Assembly (NCBI RefSeq): GCF_014646195.1 | Contig: NZ_BMMZ01000003.1 | Location: forward strand, 124,001 to 188,000 | DNA from: Microlunatus endophyticus | GTDB lineage: Bacteria > Actinomycetota > Actinomycetes > Propionibacteriales > Propionibacteriaceae | Reading direction: 5' to 3' | Length of the DNA: 64,000 nt | Shown: positions 52,624 to 61,650 of the stretch, piece by piece | How the letters are laid out: the number at the start of each line of letters is the position of its first letter | How positions within the stretch are numbered: position 1 is the first letter of the stretch | The notes under the pieces: generated by a model | The model's input: the letters and a program-made list of their open reading frames with translations, nothing else | Database searches by the model: none | Told to the model about the DNA's origin: nothing | Program-made: the position numbers and the translations under genes

Positions 52624-53615
52624 GAGCGACCTGCTTCCAGCCGGATCCGCGGATCGACCACGGCCAACAGGATGTCGGCGACGAAATTGCCGATCACCAA
52701 CAACGCCGACAACATCAAGATGATCGTCCCGGCCAGATACATGTCCTTGTTCAACAACGCATTCACCAGCAACGGACCCGTCGTCGGCAGATTCAACACG
52801 ATCGACACGATCGCCTCACCCGAGATCAACGCCGGAAACGTCGTCCCGAACGTCATCACCAACGGATGCAACGCATTACGCACCGCATGCCGCCAGATCA
52901 CCACCCTCTCCGTCGCTCCCTTGGCCCGCGCTGTCTGCACATACTGCTGGTTCAACACATCCAACAGATTCGCCCGCATCACCCGCGTCAACCAGGCCGT
53001 CGACCCCGCCGAGATCACCACCAGCGGAATCCACAGATGTGACAACAGGTTGACGAACTTCGACCAGTCCCAGGCCGCACCCTGAAAGTGCTCGGAGAAC
53101 AAGCCCCCCACATCCGAACCCAGATATGTCGCCGCCAACGTCATCACCACCAACGCGAACAAGAACTCCGGGATCGCCACACCCACGAACTGGATCACCG
53201 TGATCACCGCATCCGGCAACGTATGCCGATGCGTCGCCGAGAACACCCCGAGCGGGATCGACAACCCCCACGCGATCACCAGAGCACCAAGACTCAATAC
53301 CAGCGATAGGCCCAGCCGGGACCAGATCAGGTTGCCGACCGGCTCGTTCAACGTGAACGACTGCCCGAAATTTCCGTGCGGGAATCCGCCGATCCACTTC
53401 ACGTACTTCACAAACCACGGATCATTGACACCGTACTGAGCCTCCAACGCCTCCACCTGCTGCTGCGTCACCGCACCACCCTGCGACTGCAACTGATTGA
53501 TCTTCTGCGCCAGCGCACTACCAGGCGGAGCCGAAATGATCGCAAAACTCAACACCGACACGATCGCGATCGTGACGATCATGTACACGATCCGGCGTAC
53601 GACGACAATCAGCAT
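52620..53615 (-). CDS. ABC transporter permease, OppB/DppB type
   Basis: A 331-residue permease. An N-terminal membrane helix, an extracytoplasmic region ending in FGQSFTLNEPVGNLIW, and the transport core with GLSLVLSLGALVIAWGLSIP and the EAA loop YVQTARAKGATERVVIWRH. It forms the channel with the OppC-type protein, with which it overlaps by four bases. The binding protein gene precedes it by 36 bases on the same strand. Family-5 systems of this kind carry peptides or, in many plant-degrading bacteria, oligosaccharides; sugar genes around favour the latter. Confidence 0.94.
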   Translation of the reverse strand: MLIVVVRRIVYMIVTIAIVSVLSFAIISAPPGSALAQKINQLQSQGGAVTQQQVEALEAQYGVNDPWFVKYVKWIGGFPHGNFGQSFTLNEPVGNLIWSRLGLSLVLSLGALVIAWGLSIPLGVFSATHRHTLPDAVITVIQFVGVAIPEFLFALVVMTLAATYLGSDVGGLFSEHFQGAAWDWSKFVNLLSHLWIPLVVISAGSTAWLTRVMRANLLDVLNQQYVQTARAKGATERVVIWRHAVRNALHPLVMTFGTTFPALISGEAIVSIVLNLPTTGPLLVNALLNKDMYLAGTIILMLSALLVIGNFVADILLAVVDPRIRLEAGRS

Positions 53616-53651
53616 AGGAATCTCCCGAGATGATCTTGTCCGACGGGCCGA

Positions 53652-55793
53652 TCAGGAATGCTTGGTGGGATCGCTCCAGAACCACAGTTCGGGGTCATAC
53701 ATCGCCGGCGTCGGTGTGTGCCAGGGGTTGGTGATCCCGCCCAGGGCAAGGTTGTCCGATGTCGGCACGTTCCCCAGGTCCTTGCTCTTTGTGACGACAT
53801 TCTGGTAGTTCGCCGTCGATCCGATGAAGAACGGCCCGTCGCTGACGTGGACCTTCATGATCTCCCACACCAGCTGGTTGCGCTTGGTGGTGTCCGGCTC
53901 GACCCGGGCCTGCTGGTAGAGCTGGGTCATCTTCTCGACCGGACCGCCCTTCTCGGGCTCCATCCGCGGTGGATGTCGCTTGATCGGCGCGACGTTGGTC
54001 TCCTTGTCGTTGGTCCCGGTGCCGAGGTAGTTGAACCAGGACCCCTCCAGCGGCGCCCAGTTCTGGTTGTTCACCGGAACCAACCAGTTCGCGACGACCA
54101 GGATGGACGTGCCGTTGTCGCATGACCAGTTGGTGTGCGCCATGTACTGTCCGTTGGTCCAGTTGGTGGTGTATGCCGCGGGCGAGATCGGGTTGCGGGT
54201 GAAGTGCAGCCCGATCTTCTTCATGTCTGCCACGAACTGGTCGTCCTTGGCCGCCTCGGTCGCCGGGATGTCGGCCGAGTAGGGAATCTGCAGGCTCAGC
54301 TTCGAGCCGTCCGCGAACTCGAGATAGCCGTCGCCGTTGGTGTCCTTCAGTCCGAGGTCGGTGAGCAGCGACTTGGCCTTGGCCGGATCGAAAGCCTTGT
54401 AGGCATCCCGCCACTGGTTGTACGCCGATTGTCCGTTCGGCTGGGCGTGGAACTCCGTCGAGCCCGGGCCGACCGTGCCGGTGGTGAGCTCACCGGTGCC
54501 GAAGTACAACGTCTTGCGGGTCGATTCGCGATCCCAGCCGTACGAGACCGCCTGCCGGAACCGCTTGTCACGGATCAGCTTGCCGACCTTGGGGTCAGTC
54601 GCGATCCAGTCGTAGTTGAAGAAGAAGATCGATCCGGTCCCGGAACCGCTGTTCCACAGCAGGATGTCGTAGTTGCCCTTCTCCTTGGCATCGGTGAGCG
54701 TCGAGACGTCGGCCAGCGTGATCTGGTTGAACTGGCCCATGCAGAAGTCGACGGAGCCCTGCTGGATCTGCAGCTTGATCGTCTGCGCGTTGGTCTGGAC
54801 GGTGAAATGCACCTCGTCGAGATAGGGCAACTGATCGCCGTTAGTGTTGACCACGTAGTAGTACGGATTGCGCTCCAGAACCACGCCGGTGTTGTTGTCG
54901 AACGTCTTGCACCGGAATCCGGTCATGGTCGGGCAGTCCGGATTCATGACCCAGTTCGACTTCGCTTCCCAGAGTCCGCCCGGGCTGTCCCAGTCCTTCG
55001 GCGTCTTGGGGTTGTACTTGGGATGGAACTGCTTGAGGTAATGCTTCGGCAGCAGATAGATCGGCCCGTTCTTGCCGATGCCGCCGTTCACATAGGTCGC
55101 CAAACCATCCGGGAACAACGGGACCGGTGCGTCATAGGTGAAGACGAGGGTCTGATCGTCGGTCTTCTTCACCTTGGCCAAGGTGCCCTTGCCCGAGACC
55201 AGCGCGGGTGGGGGCGCCTGGGCGTCATGACCAGCCAGGACGATGTCCTCCCACCAGAACAGCATGTCGTCGACGGAGAACGGCTGGCCGTCGGACCACT
55301 TGAGCCCCTTGCGGAAGTGCAACGTCCATTCACTGGCGTCGTCATTCGACTCCCATGAATCGGCCAGACCCGGCCCGATGTTCAGGCCGTCGTTGAGGAA
55401 GCGCAGCGGCGAGTTGCCGTAGAAGAACTCGGCCATCGAAGTCGCGTTCGACGCGCCGTCGGCCGAGAAGACGACCTGGTTGAGCGTGCCGCCGTACTTA
55501 CCGGCACCGGCCCAACGGTGTGGGATGACGTACGGCTTGTCCGGGATCCGCTGGGCGACCGGAGGGAGGCTCTTTCCCTTCAGTGCAGGCGATTCCTGGA
55601 TGCTCGACGGGCGCGCGAGCGCCGTCGTGACGTCACCCTTCTTCGATGCACCGGCGGTTCCGCCGGCGGACGGATTCGACGAGGAGTTGTCCCCGGCATT
55701 GTTCGACCCGCCACCACTGCAGGCGGCCAGCGCCGCACCGCCGGCGACCAGCGCCGAGCTGTAGAGCAGATGACGTCGACTGATACGACCCAT
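53652..55793 (-). CDS. Family-5 ABC solute-binding lipoprotein (first paralogue)
   Basis: A 713-residue extracytoplasmic binding protein. The signal peptide has twin arginines ([17 protein letters not shown]) and a lipobox LAAC, so Tat export and lipid anchoring are likely. A Ser/Gly/Asn-rich linker follows. The SBP_bac_5 core contains [36 protein letters not shown] and [11 protein letters not shown]. It is about 150-200 residues longer than peptide-binding OppA, as in oligosaccharide-binding relatives. ATG at 55791-55793 after GGGGG. It is the first gene of the run with OppB, OppC and two oxidoreductases. A LacI-type operator lies in its promoter region. Confidence 0.93.
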   Translation of the reverse strand: MGRISRRHLLYSSALVAGGAALAACSGGGSNNAGDNSSSNPSAGGTAGASKKGDVTTALARPSSIQESPALKGKSLPPVAQRIPDKPYVIPHRWAGAGKYGGTLNQVVFSADGASNATSMAEFFYGNSPLRFLNDGLNIGPGLADSWESNDDASEWTLHFRKGLKWSDGQPFSVDDMLFWWEDIVLAGHDAQAPPPALVSGKGTLAKVKKTDDQTLVFTYDAPVPLFPDGLATYVNGGIGKNGPIYLLPKHYLKQFHPKYNPKTPKDWDSPGGLWEAKSNWVMNPDCPTMTGFRCKTFDNNTGVVLERNPYYYVVNTNGDQLPYLDEVHFTVQTNAQTIKLQIQQGSVDFCMGQFNQITLADVSTLTDAKEKGNYDILLWNSGSGTGSIFFFNYDWIATDPKVGKLIRDKRFRQAVSYGWDRESTRKTLYFGTGELTTGTVGPGSTEFHAQPNGQSAYNQWRDAYKAFDPAKAKSLLTDLGLKDTNGDGYLEFADGSKLSLQIPYSADIPATEAAKDDQFVADMKKIGLHFTRNPISPAAYTTNWTNGQYMAHTNWSCDNGTSILVVANWLVPVNNQNWAPLEGSWFNYLGTGTNDKETNVAPIKRHPPRMEPEKGGPVEKMTQLYQQARVEPDTTKRNQLVWEIMKVHVSDGPFFIGSTANYQNVVTKSKDLGNVPTSDNLALGGITNPWHTPTPAMYDPELWFWSDPTKHS

Positions 55794-56094
55794 GTTCCGA
55801 CCCCCATTGGTCTGTGAAACAAGCAGGAAAGCACAGCGGATGATCACATCGTTGCGAGCAGACGTCGTGGCGGAAGGACGAATCTGGTCAGCCCACGACT
55901 GACGATCAACTGTCAGCCCGTTCTGTCGATCATGGTCCTGCCCGGTGCCGTTGCCCCTTGCACTCTAAGGCTGCTCCCGACAATACTGCAAACGTTTGCG
56001 GCGCAATTCTTGGCGCTAGAATCTCCACCGTCCGGTCCGCGGGGCGACCTGACCACGAACGCCGGAAGGCTGAGCCGGCACAGAAAGAGTGCAG
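55794..56094. promoter_or_regulatory. Divergent promoter region with a LacI operator
   Basis: The perfect palindrome GCAAACGTTTGC (55988-55999) matches the centre of LacI-family operators. It lies between the first binding-protein gene and the divergent LacI gene. On the minus strand TTGCGC and TATTGT flank it as poor -35/-10 candidates; on the plus strand TTGCAC (55958-55963) lies 17 bases before CAATAC. Nothing else is recognised in these 301 bases. Confidence 0.75.
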
Positions 56095-57120
56095 ATGGCG
56101 CCAACGCGTGCGACGATCCACGATGTCGCCTCGGCAGTCGGGGTGTCGCCCGCGACCGTATCCCGTGCATTGGCACGACCCGAGCTCGTCGCCGCTGCGA
56201 CGGTGGAGCGGGTCCGGCTCGCCGCCACCGAACTCGGCTACTCCCCCAGCCCACAGGCCCGCTGGCTGCACACCGGCATGTCCGAGGCGATCACCCTCGT
56301 GCTGCCTGACATCACCAACCCGTTCTTCCTCGACCTGATCCGTGGCGCCCAGCACGAGGCAGCCCGCGCCGGCTACACCCAGATGCTGGTCGACACCGAG
56401 GAATCGACCGAGCAGGAGCGGACCCACCTGCTGGCCGCACGAAAGACGTCCGACGGCGCCGTCCTCGCCGGCCCGCGGCTGTCGGACGCCGATCTCGCCG
56501 AACTGTCGCAGCTGTATCCGATCGTCAGCGTCAACCGGCGGATCCGCGGAGTGCCCAGCGTCCTGGTCGACACCCCACCGGCTCTGGCCGCGGCCGTTGA
56601 TCATCTCGCCGGGCTCGGGCATCGCCGGATCGCCTACCTGGGCGGTCCGGAGTCGGCCTGGTTCAGCCCTCGCCGCTGGCAGGCGATCAAGTCGGCCGCT
56701 ATCCGCCACAAGATCGACTGCGAGCATCTCGGCGCCCATCCGCCGACGCTGGACGGCGGCCAGCGCGCGGCGCCCCAGATCGCAGCCGGCCGGGCGACCG
56801 CCGTGATCGCGTACAACGACGTCCAGGCGCTCGGACTGCTCCGCGGTCTGAGTGCGCTGGGTGTCGGAGTCCCCGATCAGATCAGCGTCGTCGGTTGCGA
56901 CGACGTCTTCGGAGCCGAACTGGCCTATCCGTCGCTGACCACGGTGACCGGTTCCGCGGAGCGGGCCGGAGAACTCGCCACCCAGGCATTGATCGAGCGG
57001 ATCGCCACCGGACGGCTCCCCCGCCGGCAAAATCGCTCGGTCCCCGCCGAGCTGACGATCCGGACCTCGACCGGACCGGCGCCGCGATCCGTGCCGCACG
57101 GGCGACGGCAACCCCGCTAG
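56095..57120 (+). CDS. LacI-family transcriptional regulator (first)
   Basis: A 341-residue repressor. The helix-turn-helix ATIHDVASAVGVSPATVSRA is at residues 6-25, followed by the hinge (SPQARWLHTG) and a periplasmic-binding-protein-like sensor (LVLPDITNPFFLDLIRGAQ, VIAYNDVQALGLLRGL, ISVVGCDD). The effector is probably an oligosaccharide or sugar phosphate carried by the adjacent transporter. The ATG at 56095 is preceded by AAAGAG; a GTG two codons earlier is possible. The single clear operator (55988-55999) suggests control of the first binding protein operon and itself. Stop lies 14 bases from the convergent second binding protein. Confidence 0.93.
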   Translation: MAPTRATIHDVASAVGVSPATVSRALARPELVAAATVERVRLAATELGYSPSPQARWLHTGMSEAITLVLPDITNPFFLDLIRGAQHEAARAGYTQMLVDTEESTEQERTHLLAARKTSDGAVLAGPRLSDADLAELSQLYPIVSVNRRIRGVPSVLVDTPPALAAAVDHLAGLGHRRIAYLGGPESAWFSPRRWQAIKSAAIRHKIDCEHLGAHPPTLDGGQRAAPQIAAGRATAVIAYNDVQALGLLRGLSALGVGVPDQISVVGCDDVFGAELAYPSLTTVTGSAERAGELATQALIERIATGRLPRRQNRSVPAELTIRTSTGPAPRSVPHGRRQPR

Positions 57121-57134
57121 CGACCCCGCCTCGG

Positions 57135-59282
57135 TCACGAGTGCTGCTCGGGGTTGGTCCAGTACCAGCACTCGGGGTCGTACATCGCCGGGCTCGGTGC
57201 CTCCCAGTCGTTGATGTCGCCGCCCAGCGCGAGGTTCCCGGCAGTCGGCACGTTCTGCAGGTCCCGGTTCTTGGTCGTCACCCCTTGGTAGTTGGCGGTC
57301 GACCCGAGGAAGAATGGCCCCTCCTCGACGTGGATCTTGATCATCTGCCAGACCAGCTGGTTGCGCTTCATCTCATCGGATTCGCTGATCGCCTGGTTGT
57401 AGAGCGAGGTCAGCTTCTCGATCGGGCCACCGGCATCGGGCTTCATCCGTGGCGGATGTCGCTTGATCGGCGCGACGTCCAGTTCGGTCTCGTTCTTGCC
57501 GGTGCCGGTGTAGGTGAACCAGCTGGCCTCCAGCGGCGCCCAGTAGCTGTTGCTCACCGGCAGCAGCCAGGCGGGTGCGCCGAGGATCGTTCCGGCGTTG
57601 CTGGCCTCCCAGTTCGTGTGCGACATCAGCGATCCCGAGGTCCATTCGTCGGCGAAGGCACTCGGAGCGATCGGGACCCGCAGCATCCGCAGCCCGATCT
57701 TCTTCATGTCGGAGACGAGTTGATCATCTTTCGCGGCGCCGTCCTTGCCGATGTCGGCCGAGTAGGGGACGTCGATGGTCAACTTGCTGCCATCGGGGAA
57801 TTCCACATAACCGTCGCCGTTGACGTCCTTCAGCCCGAGTTCGGCCAATAGCGACTTGGCCTTCGCGGGATCGTAGCTGTTGTAGGCGTCGCGCCACTGC
57901 TTGTAGGACTGCGGGCCGTCCGGGTCGGCATGGAATTCCGCGGTGGCTGTGCCCAATGTGCCGGTGGTCAGTTCGCCGGTGCCGAAGTACAAGGTCTTCT
58001 GCGTCGTCTTCCGGTCCCAGCCGTAGGAGATCGCCCGGACCAGCCTCGGGTCACGGATCAGCTTTCCGTACTTCTCGTCCTTGGCGATGTAGTCGTAGTT
58101 GAAGAAGAACATGTCGCCGGTCCCGGATCCCGTGTTCCACAACAGGATGTCGTAGTTGCCGGAGTCCTTCTTCGACGACAGCGTCGACACATCACCGAGA
58201 GTGATGTTGTTGAACCGCCCGTGGCAGTAGTCGACGGTCCCCTGCTGGATCTGGAGCAGGATCGTCTCGGCCTTCTGCTGCATCGTGAACTGCATCTGGT
58301 CGATGTAGGGAAGCTGGTCGCCGTTGGTGTTGATGACGTAGTAGTACGGATTGCGCTCCAGGGTGATGCCGTTGTTGTTGTCGAAGGTCTTGCACTTGTA
58401 GCCGTTCATGGTCGGCAGGTCAGGGTTGCGCTTGAAGTCGGCCTTCTGCTCCCACAGTCCGCCCGTGACGTCCCAGTCCTTTCCGACCTTCTTGTTGTAT
58501 TTCGGATGGAACTGCTTGAGATAGTGCTTGGGCAGCACCCAGATCGGCCCGTTCCCACCGGGACCGTTGACCCAGGTCGCGAGCTCGTCGGGGAACAACG
58601 GCGCCGGCGTGTCCCAGGTCAGTGTCAGGGTGTTGTCATCGGTCTTGTGCATCGTGACCAACTTGCCGCTACCGGAGACGTTGGACGCCGGCGGCACCAA
58701 TGCGTCGTGGCCGGGAAGCACCATGTCCTCCCACCAGAAGAGCACATCGTCGACGGTGAAGGGGTGCCCGTCCGACCACTTCATGCCCTCACGGAAGTGC
58801 AGCGTCCACTGGGTGGTGTCGTCGTTGGCCGACCACTGGTCGACCAGGCCGGGCCCGATGTCCAGGCCGTCATTGAGGAACCGCAGCAGCGAACTGCCGT
58901 AGAAGAACTCTGCCACCGAGGACGCATTTGCCGCACCCGTCGTACCGAACACGACCATCTGCAGCTTGCCGCCGTACTTGCCGGCGCCCGTCCACCGGTG
59001 CGGGATCACGTAGGGGTTCTTCGGTAGCCGCTGGTCGACCGGCGGCAGACCTTTCCCCTTGAGCGCCGGCGATTCCTGGAACGATGTCGGTCGCGCCACA
59101 GGCTTGGTGGCATCACCCTTCTTCGCACTCGTTGTGGACGCATCGGTGTCGCCGGAGTTGCCGGATCCGGAATTGTCGGATCCGGAGGAGTTCTTGTCGC
59201 TGCCACTGCTGCATCCGTAGAGCAGCGCGCTGCCGGCGGCAAGCGCTGCCCCGGACAGCAGGCCGCGTCTGGTAATGCTCAC
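57135..59282 (-). CDS. Family-5 ABC solute-binding lipoprotein (second paralogue)
   Basis: A 715-residue binding protein closely related along its length to the one at 53652-55793. They share stretches such as [46 protein letters not shown] and [10 protein letters not shown]. The signal peptide has twin arginines (SITRRGLLSGAALAAG) and a lipobox LYGC, then a Ser/Asp-rich linker. It has no permease genes of its own, so it may share OppB/OppC with the first paralogue and widen the substrate range. GTG start at 59280-59282 with AGAAGGG upstream. A short leader open frame and a TTTCGAAA site lie upstream. Confidence 0.93.
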   Translation of the reverse strand: MSITRRGLLSGAALAAGSALLYGCSSGSDKNSSGSDNSGSGNSGDTDASTTSAKKGDATKPVARPTSFQESPALKGKGLPPVDQRLPKNPYVIPHRWTGAGKYGGKLQMVVFGTTGAANASSVAEFFYGSSLLRFLNDGLDIGPGLVDQWSANDDTTQWTLHFREGMKWSDGHPFTVDDVLFWWEDMVLPGHDALVPPASNVSGSGKLVTMHKTDDNTLTLTWDTPAPLFPDELATWVNGPGGNGPIWVLPKHYLKQFHPKYNKKVGKDWDVTGGLWEQKADFKRNPDLPTMNGYKCKTFDNNNGITLERNPYYYVINTNGDQLPYIDQMQFTMQQKAETILLQIQQGTVDYCHGRFNNITLGDVSTLSSKKDSGNYDILLWNTGSGTGDMFFFNYDYIAKDEKYGKLIRDPRLVRAISYGWDRKTTQKTLYFGTGELTTGTLGTATAEFHADPDGPQSYKQWRDAYNSYDPAKAKSLLAELGLKDVNGDGYVEFPDGSKLTIDVPYSADIGKDGAAKDDQLVSDMKKIGLRMLRVPIAPSAFADEWTSGSLMSHTNWEASNAGTILGAPAWLLPVSNSYWAPLEASWFTYTGTGKNETELDVAPIKRHPPRMKPDAGGPIEKLTSLYNQAISESDEMKRNQLVWQMIKIHVEEGPFFLGSTANYQGVTTKNRDLQNVPTAGNLALGGDINDWEAPSPAMYDPECWYWTNPEQHS

Positions 59283-59337
59283 AATCTGGACCCTTCTGTA
59301 GCGCAGCTGGAAAGAGGTTCCGAATGATCAAGCGGGG

Positions 59338-59376
59338 TCAGCACACGGGCCGGCGGCGCAGCATGGGTGCCGTCAT
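59338..59376 (-). CDS. Putative 12-residue leader peptide
   Basis: ATG at 59374-59376 is followed by MTAPMLRRRPVC and a stop. AGGGAGA lies eight bases upstream, a better ribosome-binding site than most genes here have. It lies 55 bases upstream of the second binding-protein gene on the same strand. Short actinobacterial leader peptides with a run of arginines and a terminal cysteine are known upstream of sulfur and nutrient genes. Whether this one is translated or regulatory is inferred. Confidence 0.45.
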   Translation of the reverse strand: MTAPMLRRRPVC

Positions 59377-59585
59377 GAGTCGTTCTCCCTTGAACTTGCC
59401 TCGCGCGGTTGCAGAAGATCCTCGGGTCGCCGAGATCATCGGCGTGACTCGGTCTAAGTTTCGAAAGTTTCCGCAAGGATCTCGGGTTCACTATGAACGA
59501 GTTGGAACAGCAGTGTCAAGGCCGGCTCAGCCTTGAAGCCAGGATCGGGTCGACCAACCACCGTTGCCCGCGCGGCTATGGTTTG
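59377..59585. promoter_or_regulatory. Divergent promoter region with TTTCGAAA operator
   Basis: The region between the leader frame and the second LacI gene contains AGTTTCGAAAGT (59457-59468, core TTTCGAAA at 59459-59466). It matches sites at 59604-59613 and 60760-60767. No other gene is recognised here. Confidence 0.6.
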
Positions 59586-60659
59586 ATGATCGCGCTGCAC
59601 GGAGTTTCGAAACGTGAGGAGTGCCCACTGTCGCCCGCCGAAGATCGTCCCACCCTGGCCCAGATCGCTGCCGCCTCGGGTGTCTCGGTGTCGACCGTCT
59701 CCAAGGTGCTCAATCGTCGTGGCGATGTCGGCGCTGCCACCCGGCAACGCCTAGAACAGGCCCTGTCCCAGTACGGCTACGTCCGTCGCCGGCAGACCGA
59801 GCCGAGCCTCGAACCGGTGCCGACGATCGATCTGGTGGTGCGCGGGCTGGACGGCTCCTGGGCTGCGAGCGCGGCCAGCGGTGCCGAGGCCACGGCGTAC
59901 GAGGCCGGATTCCGGGTGGTGATCTCGGTCGCCCGGCCGCCGACCGAGCAGGGTGATTGGGTCGATGCGGTGATCGCCGCCGGCAGCCAGGGTGTGCTGC
60001 TCGGACTCGTCGACCTGGTCGGGGACGAACTCCTCCGACTGCAGCACGCGAACATCCCGTACGTCGTGATCGATCCGCTGGCAGATCCACCGACGGGCGC
60101 GTACTCGGTCGGCACCAGCAACTGGGCCGGAGCCCACGAGGCGACCCAGTACCTGATCGACCACGGCCATCGCGCCATCGCCCTGATCACCGGCCCGGCC
60201 CAGCACCTCTACGTGCACGCCAGGATCGCCGGTTTCCGGTCCGCGATGGCCGCTGCCGGCCTGACGGTACGTCCCGAGCACATCCGGCACGGCACCTACG
60301 ATCGAGCCAGCGGCCGGGAACTCACGGCGGCCGTGCTTGCCACGTCGCCGCGGCCGACCGCGCTCTTCATCTGCTCCGATCACATGGCGATCGGCGGCTA
60401 CGAGGCGATCGCCGAGGCCGGTCTGAAGGTGCCGGACGACATCAGCGTGGTCGGCTTCGATGATCTTCCTGAGGCGCGCTGGGTGCACCCCAACCTGACC
60501 ACAGTGCGGCAGCCGATCAAAGACATGGCGGCCAGCGCGACCAGCACCCTGATCCGGCTGATCCACGGGGTTCGGGTGGATAGCCGGCGCCAGGAGCTGG
60601 CCACCGCGCTGATCGAGCGGGAGAGCACCCGCGATCTCGGCCACCGGCCCGCCCGCTAG
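59586..60659 (+). CDS. LacI-family transcriptional regulator (second)
   Basis: A 357-residue protein from the ATG at 59586. The helix-turn-helix LAQIAAASGVSVSTVSKVL is followed by a sensor domain (IDLVVRGLDGSWAASAASG, IPYVVIDPLADPP, ALFICSDHMAIGGYEAI, ISVVGFDDLPEARW). The start is doubtful: GAGGAG lies six bases before a CTG at 59628, giving a 343-residue protein that begins just before the DNA-binding domain, which would fit the family length better. TTTCGAAA palindromes upstream of this gene, of the second binding protein and of the ThuA operon suggest it controls all three. Confidence 0.92.
   Translation: MIALHGVSKREECPLSPAEDRPTLAQIAAASGVSVSTVSKVLNRRGDVGAATRQRLEQALSQYGYVRRRQTEPSLEPVPTIDLVVRGLDGSWAASAASGAEATAYEAGFRVVISVARPPTEQGDWVDAVIAAGSQGVLLGLVDLVGDELLRLQHANIPYVVIDPLADPPTGAYSVGTSNWAGAHEATQYLIDHGHRAIALITGPAQHLYVHARIAGFRSAMAAAGLTVRPEHIRHGTYDRASGRELTAAVLATSPRPTALFICSDHMAIGGYEAIAEAGLKVPDDISVVGFDDLPEARWVHPNLTTVRQPIKDMAASATSTLIRLIHGVRVDSRRQELATALIERESTRDLGHRPAR
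59604..59613. promoter_or_regulatory. Palindrome GTTTCGAAAC at the start of the second LacI gene
   Basis: A perfect 10-bp palindrome lies 18 bases into the annotated gene, or just before the Shine-Dalgarno sequence GAGGAG if the CTG at 59628 is the true start. It probably serves autoregulation. Confidence 0.6.
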
Positions 60660-60757
60660 CTTCTCCCAGCGAGCCGTCCACGGCGCCGCTGAATTGCGAG
60701 ACCGACCCTTGACAGCCGGGTTCCGGGCGCCACTAGATTGGTCATCGCCGTCCTAAA

Positions 60758-60768
60758 GTTTTCGAAAC
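60758..60768. promoter_or_regulatory. TTTCGAAA operator upstream of the ThuA operon
   Basis: GTTTTCGAAAC (60758-60768, core TTTCGAAA at 60760-60767) lies about 70 bases before the ThuA-like gene start. It is the third member of the site family around the second LacI gene. Confidence 0.6.
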
Positions 60769-60834
60769 TCCAGCTGGGTGCGCTCGCCCCAGCGGGCTCA
60801 TGATCGGCGCGATTCAAGGGAGAACCCGACCAGA

Positions 60835-61650
60835 ATGATCACCCAACCGGCTTCCGGCAGCAACGACGTCGACCTCGACGCTCCCATCCGGGCCCTCGTC
60901 TGGGGCGAATACCGCCACGAGCGACGCGAACCCCACGTTGCCGAGATCTATCCGGACGGCATGCACACCACTATCAAGGAGGGGATCGAGGAGAATCTCG
61001 GCGACGCGGCCGTCGTGAGCACCACGACGTTGGACGAGCCCGAGCACGGGCTGACCGAGGAGGTGCTGGCCAACACCGACGTCCTGCTCTGGTGGGGACA
61101 CGCGGCTCACGGCGAGGTGGCCGACGAGATCGTCGAGCGCGTCCACCAGCACGTGCTCTCCGGGATGGGCCTGATCGTGTTGCACTCCGGCCACTGGTCC
61201 AAGATCTTCGGCAAGCTGATGGGCACCACCTGCACGCTGCGCTGGCGCAGTGAACATGATCGTGAGCTGGTCTGGACCGTCGACCGCACCCATCCGATCG
61301 CCCGTGGCATCCCGCACCCGATCGAGATCGAGGCGCAGGAGATGTACGGCGAGCAGTTCGACATCCCGACACCGGACGAGTTGATCTTCATCAGCTCATT
61401 CAGCGGCGGCGAGGTCTTCCGGTCCGGCTGCACCTTCCGCCGGGGCAATGGCAAGATCTTCTACTTCTCCCCCGGCGACCAGGACTTCCCGGTCTATCAC
61501 CACAAGGATGTCCGCCGGGTGATCGCCAACGGCGTCCAGTGGGCCCGGCCTGCCGTGCCCCGGACACTGCCGACGCTCCGTCGGCACGAGACCGGGGAAT
61601 TCTTCGCGGGCAAGGAATACCAGAGCGCATGGCAGAACAGGCAGGCGTGA
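60835..61650 (+). CDS. ThuA-like (trehalose-utilisation-like) protein
   Basis: A 271-residue protein with a class-I glutamine-amidotransferase-like fold of the ThuA family. [20 protein letters not shown] is the N-terminal strand, [19 protein letters not shown] and [19 protein letters not shown] follow, and [20 protein letters not shown] is near the end. ThuA relatives are linked to use of trehalose and other disaccharides and usually sit beside Gfo/Idh oxidoreductases, as here. Enzymatic activity is not settled. The ATG at 60835 is preceded by AAGGGAGA at some distance. Its stop overlaps the next gene start (TGATG). Confidence 0.86.
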   Translation: MITQPASGSNDVDLDAPIRALVWGEYRHERREPHVAEIYPDGMHTTIKEGIEENLGDAAVVSTTTLDEPEHGLTEEVLANTDVLLWWGHAAHGEVADEIVERVHQHVLSGMGLIVLHSGHWSKIFGKLMGTTCTLRWRSEHDRELVWTVDRTHPIARGIPHPIEIEAQEMYGEQFDIPTPDELIFISSFSGGEVFRSGCTFRRGNGKIFYFSPGDQDFPVYHHKDVRRVIANGVQWARPAVPRTLPTLRRHETGEFFAGKEYQSAWQNRQA

